This document shows positions 8,082-17,124 of a stretch of 40,307 bases of DNA, piece after piece. Position 1 is the stretch's first letter. The number at the start of each line of letters is the position of its first letter. Location: positions 1-40,307 of the forward strand of contig CAZUCU010000004.1 of NCBI GenBank assembly GCA_964618845.1, read 5' to 3'. The position numbers and the translations under genes are program-made. This DNA is from CAZUCU01 sp964618845. Lineage in GTDB: Bacteria; Patescibacteriota; Minisyncoccia; Phycocordibacterales; JAACPR01. The notes under the pieces were generated by a model. That model saw nothing but the letters and a program-made list of their open reading frames with translations, was not told the DNA's origin and did not search any database.

Positions 8082-10232
8082 ATGTTCACAAAAGTTGTAA
8101 AAAGAGACGGTCGATTGGTTGATTTTAATTTAGAAAAAATAACAAATGCAATTTTAAAATCAGGAGAAGCAATGGGAGAATTTGAAAAAGAAACCGCCGA
8201 AAAATTAGCCAAAAGATCGGTTGAAAGATTAGAATCTCTCGATCAAACAACTCCACCAACCGTTGAAGAAATACAAGATTGTGTGGAAAATACTCTATTA
8301 TTTTCTCCGTATAAGAGAGCGGCTAAGGCATATATAATTTATCGAGAACAGCATGCAAGAATTCGAGAAATAAAAAATGAAAGTGATGTGAGCCTAATTG
8401 ATGATTATTTAAGCCAGATGGATTGGAGAGTAAAAGAGAACAGTAATATGGGTTATTCTCTTCAGGGTTTAAATAATTATTTGGCAGGGAAAGTGTCTGC
8501 AACTTATTGGCTTCATAAAATTTATCCAAAGGAAATTGGAGACGCACACATAAATGCTGATTTTCATTTGCATGATTTAGGAAACATTTCTATTTATTGT
8601 GTTGGTTGGGATTTGTTTGATTTACTTCAAACAGGGTTTAAGGGAGTACCAGGAAAACTTGAATCGGCACCAGCAAAACACTTTCGAACTGCTTTGGGTC
8701 AAATGGTAAATTTTATGTATACAATGCAAGGAGAGGCGGCGGGTGCCATTGCTTTCTCAAATGTAGATACTCTTCTTGCTCCTTTTATTAGATATGATAA
8801 TCTCGATGAACAACAAGTTAAACAATCCATTCAAGAATTTCTTTTTAATATGAATGTACCAACGCGTGTTGGTTTTCAAACCCCTTTTTCAAATATAACT
8901 TTGGATTTAGAACCATCACCAAATTTTGCAAATCAACAAGTAGTGATTAATGGAGAGATAAAATCAGAAAAATATGGAGATTTTCAGCACGAAATGAATG
9001 TATTTAATAAAGCGTTTTTTGAAGTAATGGCAAGGGGTGATGCTTCAGGCAGGGTATTTTCTTTTCCAATTCCAACAGTAAATATTACAAAAGACTTTGA
9101 TTTCGACAATCCAAATTTGGAAGGTTTATGGGAAATTACAGCTAAATATGGAATTCCTTATTTTTCTAATTTTGTAAATTCAGATATGAAACCAGAGGAT
9201 AGTCGATCTATGTGTTGTAGACTTCGACTTGATCTTGGAGAATTAACTGCAAGGGGTGGTGGACTTTTTGGAGCGAATGCCATGACCGGTTCTGTTGGGG
9301 TTGTAACAATAAATTTGCCAAGGCTTGGTTATTTGGCCAAAACAAAAGAAGAGTTTTTTGAAATGCTTAATAAACAAATGGATTTGGCCAAAGAAAGTTT
9401 GGAGATTAAGAGAAAAGTTTTGGAAAAATTCACCGATGCGAATCTTTATCCTTATACCAAGTTTTATCTTAGAAAAATTAAAGAAGACAGAGGATCTTAT
9501 TGGGTGAATCATTTTTCAACTATTGGTCTGGTTGGTTTAAATGAAGCTTCTTTAAATTTGTTTGGCAAAACAATGGGAGACGAAGAGGGAAAAGCTTTTG
9601 GAGAAGAAGTTTTGATCCATATGAGAGATCGATTAATTTCTTATCAGGAAGAAACCGGAAATCTTTATAACTTGGAAGCAACACCAGCCGAAGGGTGCTC
9701 TTATAGATTTGCTAAAGCCGATAGAAAAAGATTTTCAGACATTAAAGTTGCTAATACTCCTGCATGTGATCAAGGAGCTGAACCTTATTACACAAATTCA
9801 TCTCAACTTCCTGTAAATTATACTGATGATATTTTTGAATCTCTTGATTTACAAGATACTTTGCAAACAAAATATACCGGCGGAACTGTGGTTCATTTGT
9901 TTTTGGGAGAAGAAATTTCTGATGTTAAATCAGTTCCCAAACTTGTAAAAATTATTTGTGATAATTATAAACTCCCATATTTTAGTATTACTCCAACATT
10001 TAGTGTTTGTCCTGTTCACGGATATCAAAAAGGAGAACAATATGAATGTAAAATATGTGGATCAGATTGCGAAGTTTATTCAAGGATTGTCGGGTATTTG
10101 AGGCCAGTCCAGCAATGGCATAAGGGTAAACAATCAGAATATAAAGACAGAAAAACCTATCAATATGAGAAAGCTATATCAAGAGAGAAAAAAGAAACAG
10201 TGTCTGTTGTTCCAGAACAGATTTTAAATTAA
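8082..10232 (+). CDS. nrdD: Anaerobic ribonucleoside-triphosphate reductase (class III)
   Basis: 716 residues. Residues 1 to about 95 are an ATP-cone allosteric domain (VVKRDGRLVDFNLEKI). The body is the ten-stranded barrel of class III reductases, with NADFHLHDLG, a Cys pair in SMCCRLRLDLGE and TPAEGCSYRFA. The C-terminus carries the four-ligand metal site CPVHGYQ and CKICG, then RIVGYL, where Gly671 fits the glycyl radical position. The enzyme reduces NTPs to dNTPs without oxygen, using formate or thiols, and needs the radical SAM activase encoded two bases downstream. This is the only ribonucleotide reductase in the window and implies an anaerobic or microaerobic host. Confidence 0.95.
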   Translation: MFTKVVKRDGRLVDFNLEKITNAILKSGEAMGEFEKETAEKLAKRSVERLESLDQTTPPTVEEIQDCVENTLLFSPYKRAAKAYIIYREQHARIREIKNESDVSLIDDYLSQMDWRVKENSNMGYSLQGLNNYLAGKVSATYWLHKIYPKEIGDAHINADFHLHDLGNISIYCVGWDLFDLLQTGFKGVPGKLESAPAKHFRTALGQMVNFMYTMQGEAAGAIAFSNVDTLLAPFIRYDNLDEQQVKQSIQEFLFNMNVPTRVGFQTPFSNITLDLEPSPNFANQQVVINGEIKSEKYGDFQHEMNVFNKAFFEVMARGDASGRVFSFPIPTVNITKDFDFDNPNLEGLWEITAKYGIPYFSNFVNSDMKPEDSRSMCCRLRLDLGELTARGGGLFGANAMTGSVGVVTINLPRLGYLAKTKEEFFEMLNKQMDLAKESLEIKRKVLEKFTDANLYPYTKFYLRKIKEDRGSYWVNHFSTIGLVGLNEASLNLFGKTMGDEEGKAFGEEVLIHMRDRLISYQEETGNLYNLEATPAEGCSYRFAKADRKRFSDIKVANTPACDQGAEPYYTNSSQLPVNYTDDIFESLDLQDTLQTKYTGGTVVHLFLGEEISDVKSVPKLVKIICDNYKLPYFSITPTFSVCPVHGYQKGEQYECKICGSDCEVYSRIVGYLRPVQQWHKGKQSEYKDRKTYQYEKAISREKKETVSVVPEQILN

Positions 10233-10234
10233 AG

Positions 10235-10930
10235 ATGATTTTAGGTGGAATACAAAAAACTTCACTCATCGATTATCCTGAGGCGGTGTCTTGTGTAGTT
10301 TTTACTATAGGTTGCAATATGGCTTGTGGCTATTGTCATAATCCTGAACTTTCCAAACCCATTCAACCTATAAAAACTGGTTATACTGAAGAAATGTTTT
10401 TTAATTTTTTGAAAGAAAGAAAAGAAAAATTAGAAGGAATTGTTATTACGGGTGGTGAACCGACAATTCATGATGATTTACCCGAATTTATAAAAAAAAT
10501 AAAAAATTTGGGCTTCAAGGTAAAATTGGATACTCAGGGTACAAGACCAGATATGGTTGAACAACTCTTAGAAGAAAGATTACTTGATTATGTGGCAATG
10601 GATGTAAAAGCTCCAATTGAGAGGTATCGAGAAGTAACTGTTTCAATGGTAAATACCGATGATATTTTGAAAAGTATAAAATTGATTATGGAGAAAGCGC
10701 CAAATTATGAATTTAGAACAACTATTGTAAAAGGGCAACTTGATGCAGAAGACTTTGAAAAAATAGGAAAAATGATAAAGGGAGCCCCCCTTTATGCCCT
10801 TCAAAAATTTGTAGTTTATGGCAAGACCCTTGATCCAAATTTTATGAAAAGAGAAGGGTATAGCAATGAGAAAATGCAAAAGTTCAAAAAAATAATGGAG
10901 AAATATGCTAATAAAGTTATTATAAGATAA
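10235..10930 (+). CDS. nrdG: Radical SAM activating enzyme for anaerobic ribonucleotide reductase
   Basis: 231 residues. The radical SAM cluster motif is C27-x3-C31-x2-C34 (CNMACGYC), followed by VITGGEPTIHDDL, the SAM-binding GGE element. The opening MILGGIQKTSLIDYPE is typical of the NrdG2-like activases. It uses a 4Fe-4S cluster and S-adenosylmethionine to abstract hydrogen from the C-terminal glycine of NrdD. It begins two bases after the nrdD stop, so the two are translated from one message. Confidence 0.92.
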   Translation: MILGGIQKTSLIDYPEAVSCVVFTIGCNMACGYCHNPELSKPIQPIKTGYTEEMFFNFLKERKEKLEGIVITGGEPTIHDDLPEFIKKIKNLGFKVKLDTQGTRPDMVEQLLEERLLDYVAMDVKAPIERYREVTVSMVNTDDILKSIKLIMEKAPNYEFRTTIVKGQLDAEDFEKIGKMIKGAPLYALQKFVVYGKTLDPNFMKREGYSNEKMQKFKKIMEKYANKVIIR

Positions 10931-10956
10931 TTTTTTTGTGATAAAATTTATAAATT

Positions 10957-11286
10957 ATGAATATTGAAAATTCTTCAAAAAATATTATAGAAGGAGAGAA
11001 AGGTATTGCAAGTGGTGAAATTTCTCCCCGAGATAGATTACAAAATCAAATTCGTTTGGCCACCGAAATTTTTGGTAGATTGAAAGGTTTTGTTGATTTG
11101 GAACATGAAGAGAAAAGAAATGAGATAATGGATTTTTGGGTTAATGAAGATTTCTCAAGAATTTATCGAGAGGGTTTTGAAGAGAATGAAGCTTTTAAAA
11201 AACACCCAAGACTTAAAGGCAATATTTTTAATATTACTGCTGAAGACTTGATTTATCTTAAAAAGAACGGGGAATTACCTAAATAA
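10957..11286 (+). CDS. Hypothetical protein, 109 residues
   Basis: I do not recognise the family. The protein is charged and soluble, probably mostly helical, with no membrane segment and no cysteine. A TAAAAT box at 10942-10947 ends nine bases before the ATG, so the gene has its own near-leaderless promoter after nrdG. The aldolase gene starts 10 bp after its stop and may share its transcript. Confidence 0.7.
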   Translation: MNIENSSKNIIEGEKGIASGEISPRDRLQNQIRLATEIFGRLKGFVDLEHEEKRNEIMDFWVNEDFSRIYREGFEENEAFKKHPRLKGNIFNITAEDLIYLKKNGELPK

Positions 11287-11296
11287 AATAATAAGT

Positions 11297-12295
11297 ATGG
11301 AAACACAAATATATGAAACAATAAGAAAATTAATGGCCAAAGGTAAAGGGATTTTGGCAGCTGATGAAAGTAACTCTACCGCTGATAGAAGACTAAAAAA
11401 TGTTGGTATTGATGGAGGAGAAGAAATGAGAAGAAAATACAGAGATCTTTTCCTATCAACTTATGGAATACAAAATTTTATTAGTGGAGTTATTTTTTAT
11501 GATGAGACTGTGAGACAAAATTCTGATTCCGGTAAAAATTTTGTTGAATATATATCGGATTTAGGAATTATTCCAGGTATAAAAGTAGATACAGGTTTGG
11601 TTGATTCACCTAATTTTCCAGATGAAAAAATAACTTCTGGACTTGAAACTTTGGAAAAAAGATTACCAGAGTATAGAGATATGGGTCTAAAATTTACAAA
11701 ATGGCGAGCAGTTTTTGAAATTGATGAGAAAAGAAATATTCCGAGTGAGGACGCAATACTTGAAAATGCGATTAGATTGGCTAAATATGCCAAAATGGTA
11801 CAGGAATATGGAATAATACCAATTATCGAGCCAGAAGTTTTGTTGGAAGGAAAACATTCTATTAAAAAAGCAGAGGAGGTAACAGGGAAGGTTTTAGAAA
11901 TTGTTTTTAGAGAAATTAGAGAAGAAGGAGTAGATATTAGCTCTCTAATTTTGAAAACCAGCATGGTTGTTCCAGGAAATAAATCAGGAGAGGAAATGGA
12001 CTTCAAAAAAGTAGCTGAAGCAACAGTAAGAATTTTAATAAATTGTGTGCCACACGGTATTGGTGGTGTTGTATTTTTGTCAGGGGGTCAATCTCCAGAA
12101 GAAGCAAGAAATAATTTAAACGAAATTGCCAAACTCGAACCACTTCCTTTTGAGATTGCTTTTTCTTATGCCAGAGCAATTCAGGGTCCAGCCTTAAAGA
12201 TTTGGAAAGGAAAAGATGAAAATGTGGAAGAGGCGAGGGAAGAGTTTTTGAAATGGCTTAGATTTGATACTCAAGCTGATTTAGGAAATTTATGA
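11297..12295 (+). CDS. Class I fructose-bisphosphate aldolase
   Basis: 332 residues of the eukaryote-like class I type: GKGILAADES near the N-terminus, KFTKWRAVF, IIEPEVLLEG and LILKTSMVVPG, in which Lys220 is the Schiff-base lysine. It cleaves fructose-1,6-bisphosphate to dihydroxyacetone phosphate and glyceraldehyde-3-phosphate without metal. The GGVVFLSGGQSPEEA phosphate-binding region and RAIQGPALKIW near the end are complete. In CPR bacteria with partial glycolysis this enzyme is a core step; the ROK kinase at 3057 could feed the same route. Confidence 0.93.
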   Translation: METQIYETIRKLMAKGKGILAADESNSTADRRLKNVGIDGGEEMRRKYRDLFLSTYGIQNFISGVIFYDETVRQNSDSGKNFVEYISDLGIIPGIKVDTGLVDSPNFPDEKITSGLETLEKRLPEYRDMGLKFTKWRAVFEIDEKRNIPSEDAILENAIRLAKYAKMVQEYGIIPIIEPEVLLEGKHSIKKAEEVTGKVLEIVFREIREEGVDISSLILKTSMVVPGNKSGEEMDFKKVAEATVRILINCVPHGIGGVVFLSGGQSPEEARNNLNEIAKLEPLPFEIAFSYARAIQGPALKIWKGKDENVEEAREEFLKWLRFDTQADLGNL

Positions 12296-12377
12296 TACAA
12301 CTCTTCAAATTACAAAAATTTAAAAAGAAAATTATATTAATGAAAATGTATTTATATGTCTTTAACTATTTGAATAC

Positions 12378-14723
12378 ATGAAAAAGTTTATTTTATTAAC
12401 ATTTTTATTTATTCCCTTTGTTTTACAAGCTGAAAGTGTTAGTGATATTCAGATAGTTCCAAATTTGGATATTTCTCGTTTCTCTTCTTATAAAATTCGG
12501 GCAAATGTTTCTGGTTCCCCTGAGTCTGTGTCGGTTTCTATTGTTGGTATAAATGGAGATGGTGATGATTATTGGAATTATTATGCTTCTAGTACTCCTT
12601 ATAATGACACAGTAATCAAGTCGATGTCTGCTTCTTCTACTTATTATGAAAGTGAAAATATCTATCCAGATAGTATTTATCCTGAAATATTTTTTGCTCC
12701 GAGTAGTATTACTTGGAACAATTCACCGTCTAACATTGATTTGCGACGAAACAAATATTATCTCCTACATTTTCAAAACCCTTACACCATGACGGCCTCA
12801 TCCAGTTTTTTTATTGAATTTAATGCTTTGCCAAACAGTTCTGTTAATTCGGCCAGTCTGGAAGTTTATTTGGTAGAAAAAAATAAAGATATTAGTTTTT
12901 TTAATTCCGATTGGAGAAATAATTCATCGGTGGAGTTGGTTGGTTCTTTTGACAAAAACTCGGATTTTCATCATACCCACACGGATGACTCATCGCATAA
13001 GTTGGTGGCTCTAAATACTAATGCCAATGGAAAAATTGGTTTAAAAAATCTGGATATAGAAGATGATTTTTGGGTTATTTTGTATTCCAATTCACCAAAC
13101 AATAATCGTGGGTGGACTTTGCGTTATCAGGGTTCCGCATTGTGTACCAATAATAATGGTTGGTATTCGGGTAATCAGACTGGTTGGACTACTACACTTC
13201 AAACTGGCTGTCCAGATTCTCATATTCATATGGCAAGGCGCGATCCAATATATTCTGACGGAATTACTGCATTGGTGACAGCCACCTATGAAGGAGGGGG
13301 CGTTGCAACTTCGTCAGATACTTTTATGTTTTATGAATTACCAAATTTGGCTCCAAACCAAACATCATTTGTTGTACCGGTGACTAATGCTATCTATGAC
13401 GGTAATCCTGATGATATTTTAAATATCGAATGGAATCCCGCAACTGATCCTAATGAAAATAGTGTTTTAGATTATTCAATTTATTTACTTGATTCTGGTG
13501 GGGCAACTAGCACACTTTTGGTTTCTGCTACCACTAGTACTAGTTTTGATTGGGACATATCAGAAATTGCCAACGGTTCTTATGGTTTACGTGGTATAGT
13601 TTGTGATAATGATTCTTCTCCTTTATGTACTAGTTTTGATTTACCAGGTAATTTTTTGATAGAAAAAGTTGATCCTATTTATTCTTTGTCTTCTATTTCT
13701 ATTTCTTCAAATAATGCTACTCCGTCATTGGCTTATACAGGTGATACAGTAACCGTTTCATTTACAGCTACTGGGGCACTTTCAGCTACCACTAGTGTTG
13801 AATTTTATTCTGGTGGAGATTTAGTCGCTAATACCCCGTCTATTTCTAATGTTAGTGGTAATAATTGGCAAGCTTCATATGTTGTTGATCAAGCAGATAC
13901 AATCGGTCCAGTAAGCTTTATTATAACCGCTAACAATCTTGATTATGAATATTTTTATACTATTGATGACTCTAATGTGTCCATTATCGAATATACCCCA
14001 ACCCCAGAAGCTGAAGTCGAACCACAAAGCTCTAATACTACTAGTGGTACTACGATTCAAGGTAGGGTAAATAACTTAATTTCTATTGGAAGAATAGAAG
14101 AAGCATTAAACTTAAAAAAACAATATTCTCATTTATTTGATGATACCTCGGGTAATTTAATTTCTACCAATTTTACGGTATTAAATCGTGATTTGAAATA
14201 CAAGATGATTGACGATGAAGTCAGACTTCTTCAAAAATTCTTGAACGCCAATGGTTATATTGTTTCTGTTTTAGGTCCTGGTTCTCCTGGTCAAGAAACA
14301 AATATCTTTGGCGAAAAAACCAGATTATCTTTGATACGCTTTCAAGAAGCCAATGGGATAGTTCCATCTTCAGGTTTTTTTGGGCCCATTACTCGTTCTG
14401 TTGTTAATAATATATTGGTTGGTAAAGATTTGGAATTACCGCCTGTTGAAGTTGTTTCACCTCAATCTACATTTGAAAGAAATTTGAAATTGGGTATGTC
14501 TGGGGAAGATGTAAAAAATCTGCAGTTATTTCTTATTAGCCAAAAGATCGGATCTGCCTCTCGAGCTTTGAATCAGAATGGCGCGACTTTTTATTTTGGA
14601 AATTTGACTCAACAGGCCTTAATCGAATTTCAAAAATATTATGGTATAACACCGGCAATTGGTTTCTTTGGACCAATTACCAGAAAATTTATTAACCAGA
14701 GGTTAAACACAAATTCAACTTAG
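12378..14723 (+). CDS. Secreted protein with two C-terminal peptidoglycan-binding domains
   Basis: 781 residues. A signal peptide is clear (MKKFILLTFLFIPFVLQAES). Residues about 25-310 are a Ser/Asn/Tyr-rich beta region of unknown family; about 318-430 look like a fibronectin-III or cadherin-like fold; about 435-535 look like a second Ig-like domain. Two PG_binding_1 domains close the protein: near residues 610-675 (VRLLQKFLNANGY, FGEKTRLSLIRFQ, GFFGPITR) and 707-772 (DVKNLQLFLISQ, FGNLTQQALIEFQ, GFFGPITR). It probably anchors to the cell wall and displays the N-terminal region. A strong terminator follows. Confidence 0.85.
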   Translation: MKKFILLTFLFIPFVLQAESVSDIQIVPNLDISRFSSYKIRANVSGSPESVSVSIVGINGDGDDYWNYYASSTPYNDTVIKSMSASSTYYESENIYPDSIYPEIFFAPSSITWNNSPSNIDLRRNKYYLLHFQNPYTMTASSSFFIEFNALPNSSVNSASLEVYLVEKNKDISFFNSDWRNNSSVELVGSFDKNSDFHHTHTDDSSHKLVALNTNANGKIGLKNLDIEDDFWVILYSNSPNNNRGWTLRYQGSALCTNNNGWYSGNQTGWTTTLQTGCPDSHIHMARRDPIYSDGITALVTATYEGGGVATSSDTFMFYELPNLAPNQTSFVVPVTNAIYDGNPDDILNIEWNPATDPNENSVLDYSIYLLDSGGATSTLLVSATTSTSFDWDISEIANGSYGLRGIVCDNDSSPLCTSFDLPGNFLIEKVDPIYSLSSISISSNNATPSLAYTGDTVTVSFTATGALSATTSVEFYSGGDLVANTPSISNVSGNNWQASYVVDQADTIGPVSFIITANNLDYEYFYTIDDSNVSIIEYTPTPEAEVEPQSSNTTSGTTIQGRVNNLISIGRIEEALNLKKQYSHLFDDTSGNLISTNFTVLNRDLKYKMIDDEVRLLQKFLNANGYIVSVLGPGSPGQETNIFGEKTRLSLIRFQEANGIVPSSGFFGPITRSVVNNILVGKDLELPPVEVVSPQSTFERNLKLGMSGEDVKNLQLFLISQKIGSASRALNQNGATFYFGNLTQQALIEFQKYYGITPAIGFFGPITRKFINQRLNTNST

Positions 14724-14774
14724 AATAGATTTCAAGGTTTGTTTATGAAGAAAATATTTTTTGATATTTTAACG

Positions 14775-14814
14775 AAAAACCGCCTCAAGGACATCTCCTC
14801 GATGGGCGGTTTTT
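14775..14814 (+). terminator. Rho-independent terminator
   Basis: AAAAACCGCC at 14775-14784 pairs with GGCGGTTTTT at 14805-14814 around a 20-nt loop and is followed by CATTTTTT. It ends the peptidoglycan-binding protein gene. Confidence 0.85.
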
Positions 14815-15104
14815 CATTTTTTGGTTACCCATATAAAATTTTGGTCGCTAATTATTTATAAAATGGATACCTTTATCACGATCTTAACCTCATAATTTAA
14901 GTCGTGTACATTTGGTTCCTTAAAAAAATTACTTAGGTTAGGACCAAAATTATCCCACAGTAACCTGTTTTAAGTATTTTACCAAGATTTTAAAAAGTCA
15001 ACCAAAAAAGGGGATTATCAGTGCATAAAAAGTGGAAAAGTGCTCACTATTATAGAAAATAAGTACAATTTTTCCAAGTCTGTTTTTTCTTTGTTTAAGC
15101 AGAT
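14815..15104. other. Intergenic stretch without a gene
   Basis: No credible gene is seen. An inverted repeat pairs AATTTTGGTC at about 14838-14847 with GACCAAAATT at about 14941-14950, roughly 90 bases apart. The start of the minus-strand neighbourhood of small membrane proteins lies to the right. Confidence 0.4.
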
Positions 15105-15290
15105 TTAATTTTTTAAATATTTACCAGCAACACTAAGTGCAAAAGAGGAAAGTATTATAAATACATTTATGAAGAATAATTTTTGTATTATTCCACCGTC
15201 GTCAGGACCACCAACAAGTATCATAATGCTACCTATAATTGCAAAAGTAACAGAGGCAATAATAAATATTTTTGTGGCTATTTTTTGCAT
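15105..15290 (-). CDS. Small two-helix membrane protein, 61 residues
   Basis: The sequence has two hydrophobic helices (residues about 8-27 and 38-55) joined by a Gly-Pro-Asp-Asp-Gly-Gly turn and a basic C-terminal end. The start is supported by an extended -10 box, TGATAAAAT, ending six bases before the ATG, the leaderless layout used by its neighbours. It resembles the proteins at 15368-15562 and 16329-16520 in size and topology, though sequence similarity is weak. Function unknown. Confidence 0.6.
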   Translation of the reverse strand: MQKIATKIFIIASVTFAIIGSIMILVGGPDDGGIIQKLFFINVFIILSSFALSVAGKYLKN

Positions 15291-15344
15291 GGTGTTATTT
15301 TATCATATAACAGAATTAGATGTTCTAAGTTTTAATGTTATAAG

Positions 15345-15361
15345 CCAACACTAAGTGTTGG
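15345..15361. terminator. 17-nt perfect palindrome between two small minus-strand genes
   Basis: CCAACACT and AGTGTTGG flank a single A. The 8+1+8 layout is the same as that of the palindromes in the 84-bp repeats at 1.3 and 2.9 kb, although the sequence differs. It could end the minus-strand message from 15562, but no clear U-run follows, so an operator is equally possible. Confidence 0.45.
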
Positions 15362-15367
15362 AAGTGA

Positions 15368-15562
15368 CTAATTATTTTTAGAGGAAGAATTTGATATGTA
15401 TTTGTTTCTTATTAAACTTATTAACCCATAAATACCAACTATAGTGACCACTAAACCAAGCAATTGTGCTCCCGGACTATCATCAGTCTCACCAAATACA
15501 AACATAAAGGCACCGAGAAATACATTAAAAATAAAAGATAAAATTATTAATTTTTTGTACAT
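15368..15562 (-). CDS. Small two-helix membrane protein, 64 residues
   Basis: Helices at residues about 5-23 and 33-50 flank a GETDDSPGAQ loop, and the tail is basic and Ser/Asn rich. A TATGAT -10 candidate lies 11 bases before the ATG. It shares layout with the neighbouring small membrane genes. Function unknown. Confidence 0.6.
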   Translation of the reverse strand: MYKKLIILSFIFNVFLGAFMFVFGETDDSPGAQLLGLVVTIVGIYGLISLIRNKYISNSSSKNN

Positions 15563-15582
15563 TTGTATAGCATATCATACTT

Positions 15583-15610
15583 GCTCCAAACGTGGGATGA
15601 TGTTCGAACC
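15583..15610. repeat. Dispersed 28-nt repeat, copy a
   Basis: The unit begins GCTCCAAACGTGGGA and ends GATGTTCGAACC, with the 8-nt palindrome GTTCGAAC. This copy precedes NYN gene 1. Copies at 16288 and 17125 agree at most positions. Confidence 0.75.
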
Positions 15611-15643
15611 TTGATTATGAATTAAAAATTCTATAAACCACTA

Positions 15644-15652
15644 TGATATAAT
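15644..15652 (+). promoter_or_regulatory. Extended -10 promoter of NYN gene 1
   Basis: TGATATAAT (extended -10) lies at 15644-15652 and ends seven bases before the ATG at 15660. The same stretch, CTATGATATAATC, precedes NYN gene 2. The message is predicted to be leaderless. Confidence 0.65.
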
Positions 15653-15659
15653 CAAAATT

Positions 15660-16154
15660 ATGAAGAACATAGTTTTTATAGACGGACAAAATTTGTATAT
15701 GGGAACTAAAAGTTGCACTCCTTCTTGGGAAATTGATTTGGTTAAATTCAGAAAATATCTACAGTATAAATACAATGTTGATGAAGCATATTACTTTCTA
15801 GGATATGTCCAAAATGAAAATGAAGAACTTTATGACAAAATTCAAAAAGCAGGTTACATATTAAAATTTAGAGAACATAATCCTGCAATGCTCGGAACCA
15901 AAAAAGGTAATGTTGATTCAGATATTATATTTTATGTAATGAAAAAGCTTTATCTAAAGGAAAAATTCGAAAAAATAGTTTTAGTTTCTGGAGATGGTGA
16001 TTATAAAATGCTTGTAGATTTTTTAATTGAACAAAATAGATTTGCCATGTTACTGTTTCCAAATAAAAAGTTTGCTTCTTCTCTGTATAAAAAGATGAAA
16101 TCAGATTGTAAATCTTTTCTAGAAGATAAAGATGTTAGAAAGAAAATTTCTTAA
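15660..16154 (+). CDS. NYN-domain (PIN-like) ribonuclease, paralogue 1
   Basis: 164 residues covering a whole NYN/DUF88 (LabA-like) domain. The acidic catalytic set of PIN-like nucleases is present: Asp in FIDGQNLY near the N-terminus, Asp in GNVDSDIIFYVMK, and the DxD of LVSGDGDYKML. Family members are metal-dependent single-stranded RNA nucleases. Paralogues of nearly the same length are at 17252 and 39665. Each is a single gene with its own promoter and a convergent hairpin/promoter unit just after its stop. Substrate unknown. Confidence 0.85.
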   Translation: MKNIVFIDGQNLYMGTKSCTPSWEIDLVKFRKYLQYKYNVDEAYYFLGYVQNENEELYDKIQKAGYILKFREHNPAMLGTKKGNVDSDIIFYVMKKLYLKEKFEKIVLVSGDGDYKMLVDFLIEQNRFAMLLFPNKKFASSLYKKMKSDCKSFLEDKDVRKKIS

Positions 16155-16166
16155 AAGATAATCCCC

Positions 16167-16220
16167 CTAAAAGAAAAAGACCCCTTAGGTATTTGGCCGT
16201 TCGGGTCCTTCTTCGTCTTA
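16167..16220 (-). ncRNA. Candidate small RNA convergent with NYN gene 1 (or bidirectional terminator)
   Basis: On the minus strand, TTGACT (16257-16252) and TATAGT (16232-16227, 19-bp spacing; another TATAGT at 14 bp) precede a short RNA starting near 16220. It contains GACGAAGAAGG, then a stem pairing AAGGACCC with GGGTCTTT (16210-16176), then a U-run TTTTTCTTTT. The same order of elements follows NYN genes 2 and 3. The hairpin alone would also serve as the terminator of the NYN gene, so the RNA call is tentative. Confidence 0.4.
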
Positions 16221-16287
16221 ATACCCACTATACTATAGAAACTTTTAAAAAAGTCAAGCTAAAATATTCACATTTTTGTTCTAACAG

Positions 16288-16315
16288 GCTTCAAACTTGG
16301 GACGATGTTCGAACC
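16288..16315. repeat. Dispersed 28-nt repeat, copy b
   Basis: Same unit as copy a with GCTTCAAACTTGGGA at its left end and an identical GATGTTCGAACC right end. Confidence 0.7.
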
Positions 16316-16328
16316 TGCATCTCTTATA

Positions 16329-16520
16329 CTATCTCTGACGATATATAAACAAACTAAATATAAATAAAATTATACCTAAAATAATAAGCGGGTAACCAAC
16401 AAATAAAACACCATATCCTCCACCCAAAGCATCACCCGTTACAGACTGATATATAGAAGTACCAAAAAATAGAGATGCTAATAATCCAACGCAAAAAATT
16501 ATTATTGATGTTTTTTTCAT
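16329..16520 (-). CDS. Small two-helix membrane protein, 63 residues
   Basis: Two hydrophobic segments (residues about 5-24 and 36-58) flank a Gly-rich loop, with a short basic end RQR. TATAAT ends six bases before the ATG, so the gene fits the leaderless pattern. Third of the small membrane genes in this stretch. Function unknown. Confidence 0.6.
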   Translation of the reverse strand: MKKTSIIIFCVGLLASLFFGTSIYQSVTGDALGGGYGVLFVGYPLIILGIILFIFSLFIYRQR

Positions 16521-16674
16521 ACTTATATTATATAACTAAAAAAGATTCACGACATTCACAATGTTCACAAGCTCGCTTGGAGGTACAACTTACGAACTAT
16601 TAGATTAGAGGAGGTGTTTCCGTTTCCAGAGGTTTCGATGGGGGATTTTAATAGTTTATTGAAAATATAAATTA

Positions 16675-17073
16675 TTATTTATCAAATGGGCCGAAAAGTT
16701 TTGGTCCGTTATCAGCATAAGAAAACACAAAATAATAATCCGAACAATCTACAATAGAATATATATATCCAGCACCTATATAAAAAGGATTACTATATGA
16801 TTTATATTTGATGAATTTAGCTTTGTTATTTCCGCAAGAAAAACCATCTTCTGTATAACTATTAGTTTTAATTGTTGTCTGTTTTTCTTGTATATACCAA
16901 GAAGTTGGATTATCGGAAGATATTAATTTTTTGTTCCATTCAGGTTCAGATGAAAGTATCTTGTAAGTATTAATTAGAGATTGATTTTCATAATACGTAG
17001 CTCTGTTATTATAAAAATAGTAAGCAATCAAACCTAAAATAATTATAAAAAATATTATTAGAAATTTTTTTAT
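16675..17073 (-). CDS. Membrane-anchored or secreted hypothetical protein, possible AUA start
   Basis: The frame gives 132 residues when read from an ATA codon at 17073: a Lys-Lys-led hydrophobic helix (KKFLIIFFIIILGLIAYYF), then a polar extracytoplasmic domain with two cysteines (SCGN and VDCSD). An extended -10 box TGATATAAT on the minus strand ends six bases before this ATA, exactly where leaderless neighbours have ATG. The first conventional alternative start is TTG at 17031, which would cut the helix in half. I cannot tell a real AUA start from a mutated ATG. Family not recognised. Confidence 0.5.
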   Translation of the reverse strand: MKKFLIIFFIIILGLIAYYFYNNRATYYENQSLINTYKILSSEPEWNKKLISSDNPTSWYIQEKQTTIKTNSYTEDGFSCGNNKAKFIKYKSYSNPFYIGAGYIYSIVDCSDYYFVFSYADNGPKLFGPFDK

Positions 17074-17124
17074 AAAATAATTATATCAAAAAATAATCTA
17101 AACTGTTCATAATCGTTAAAATTT

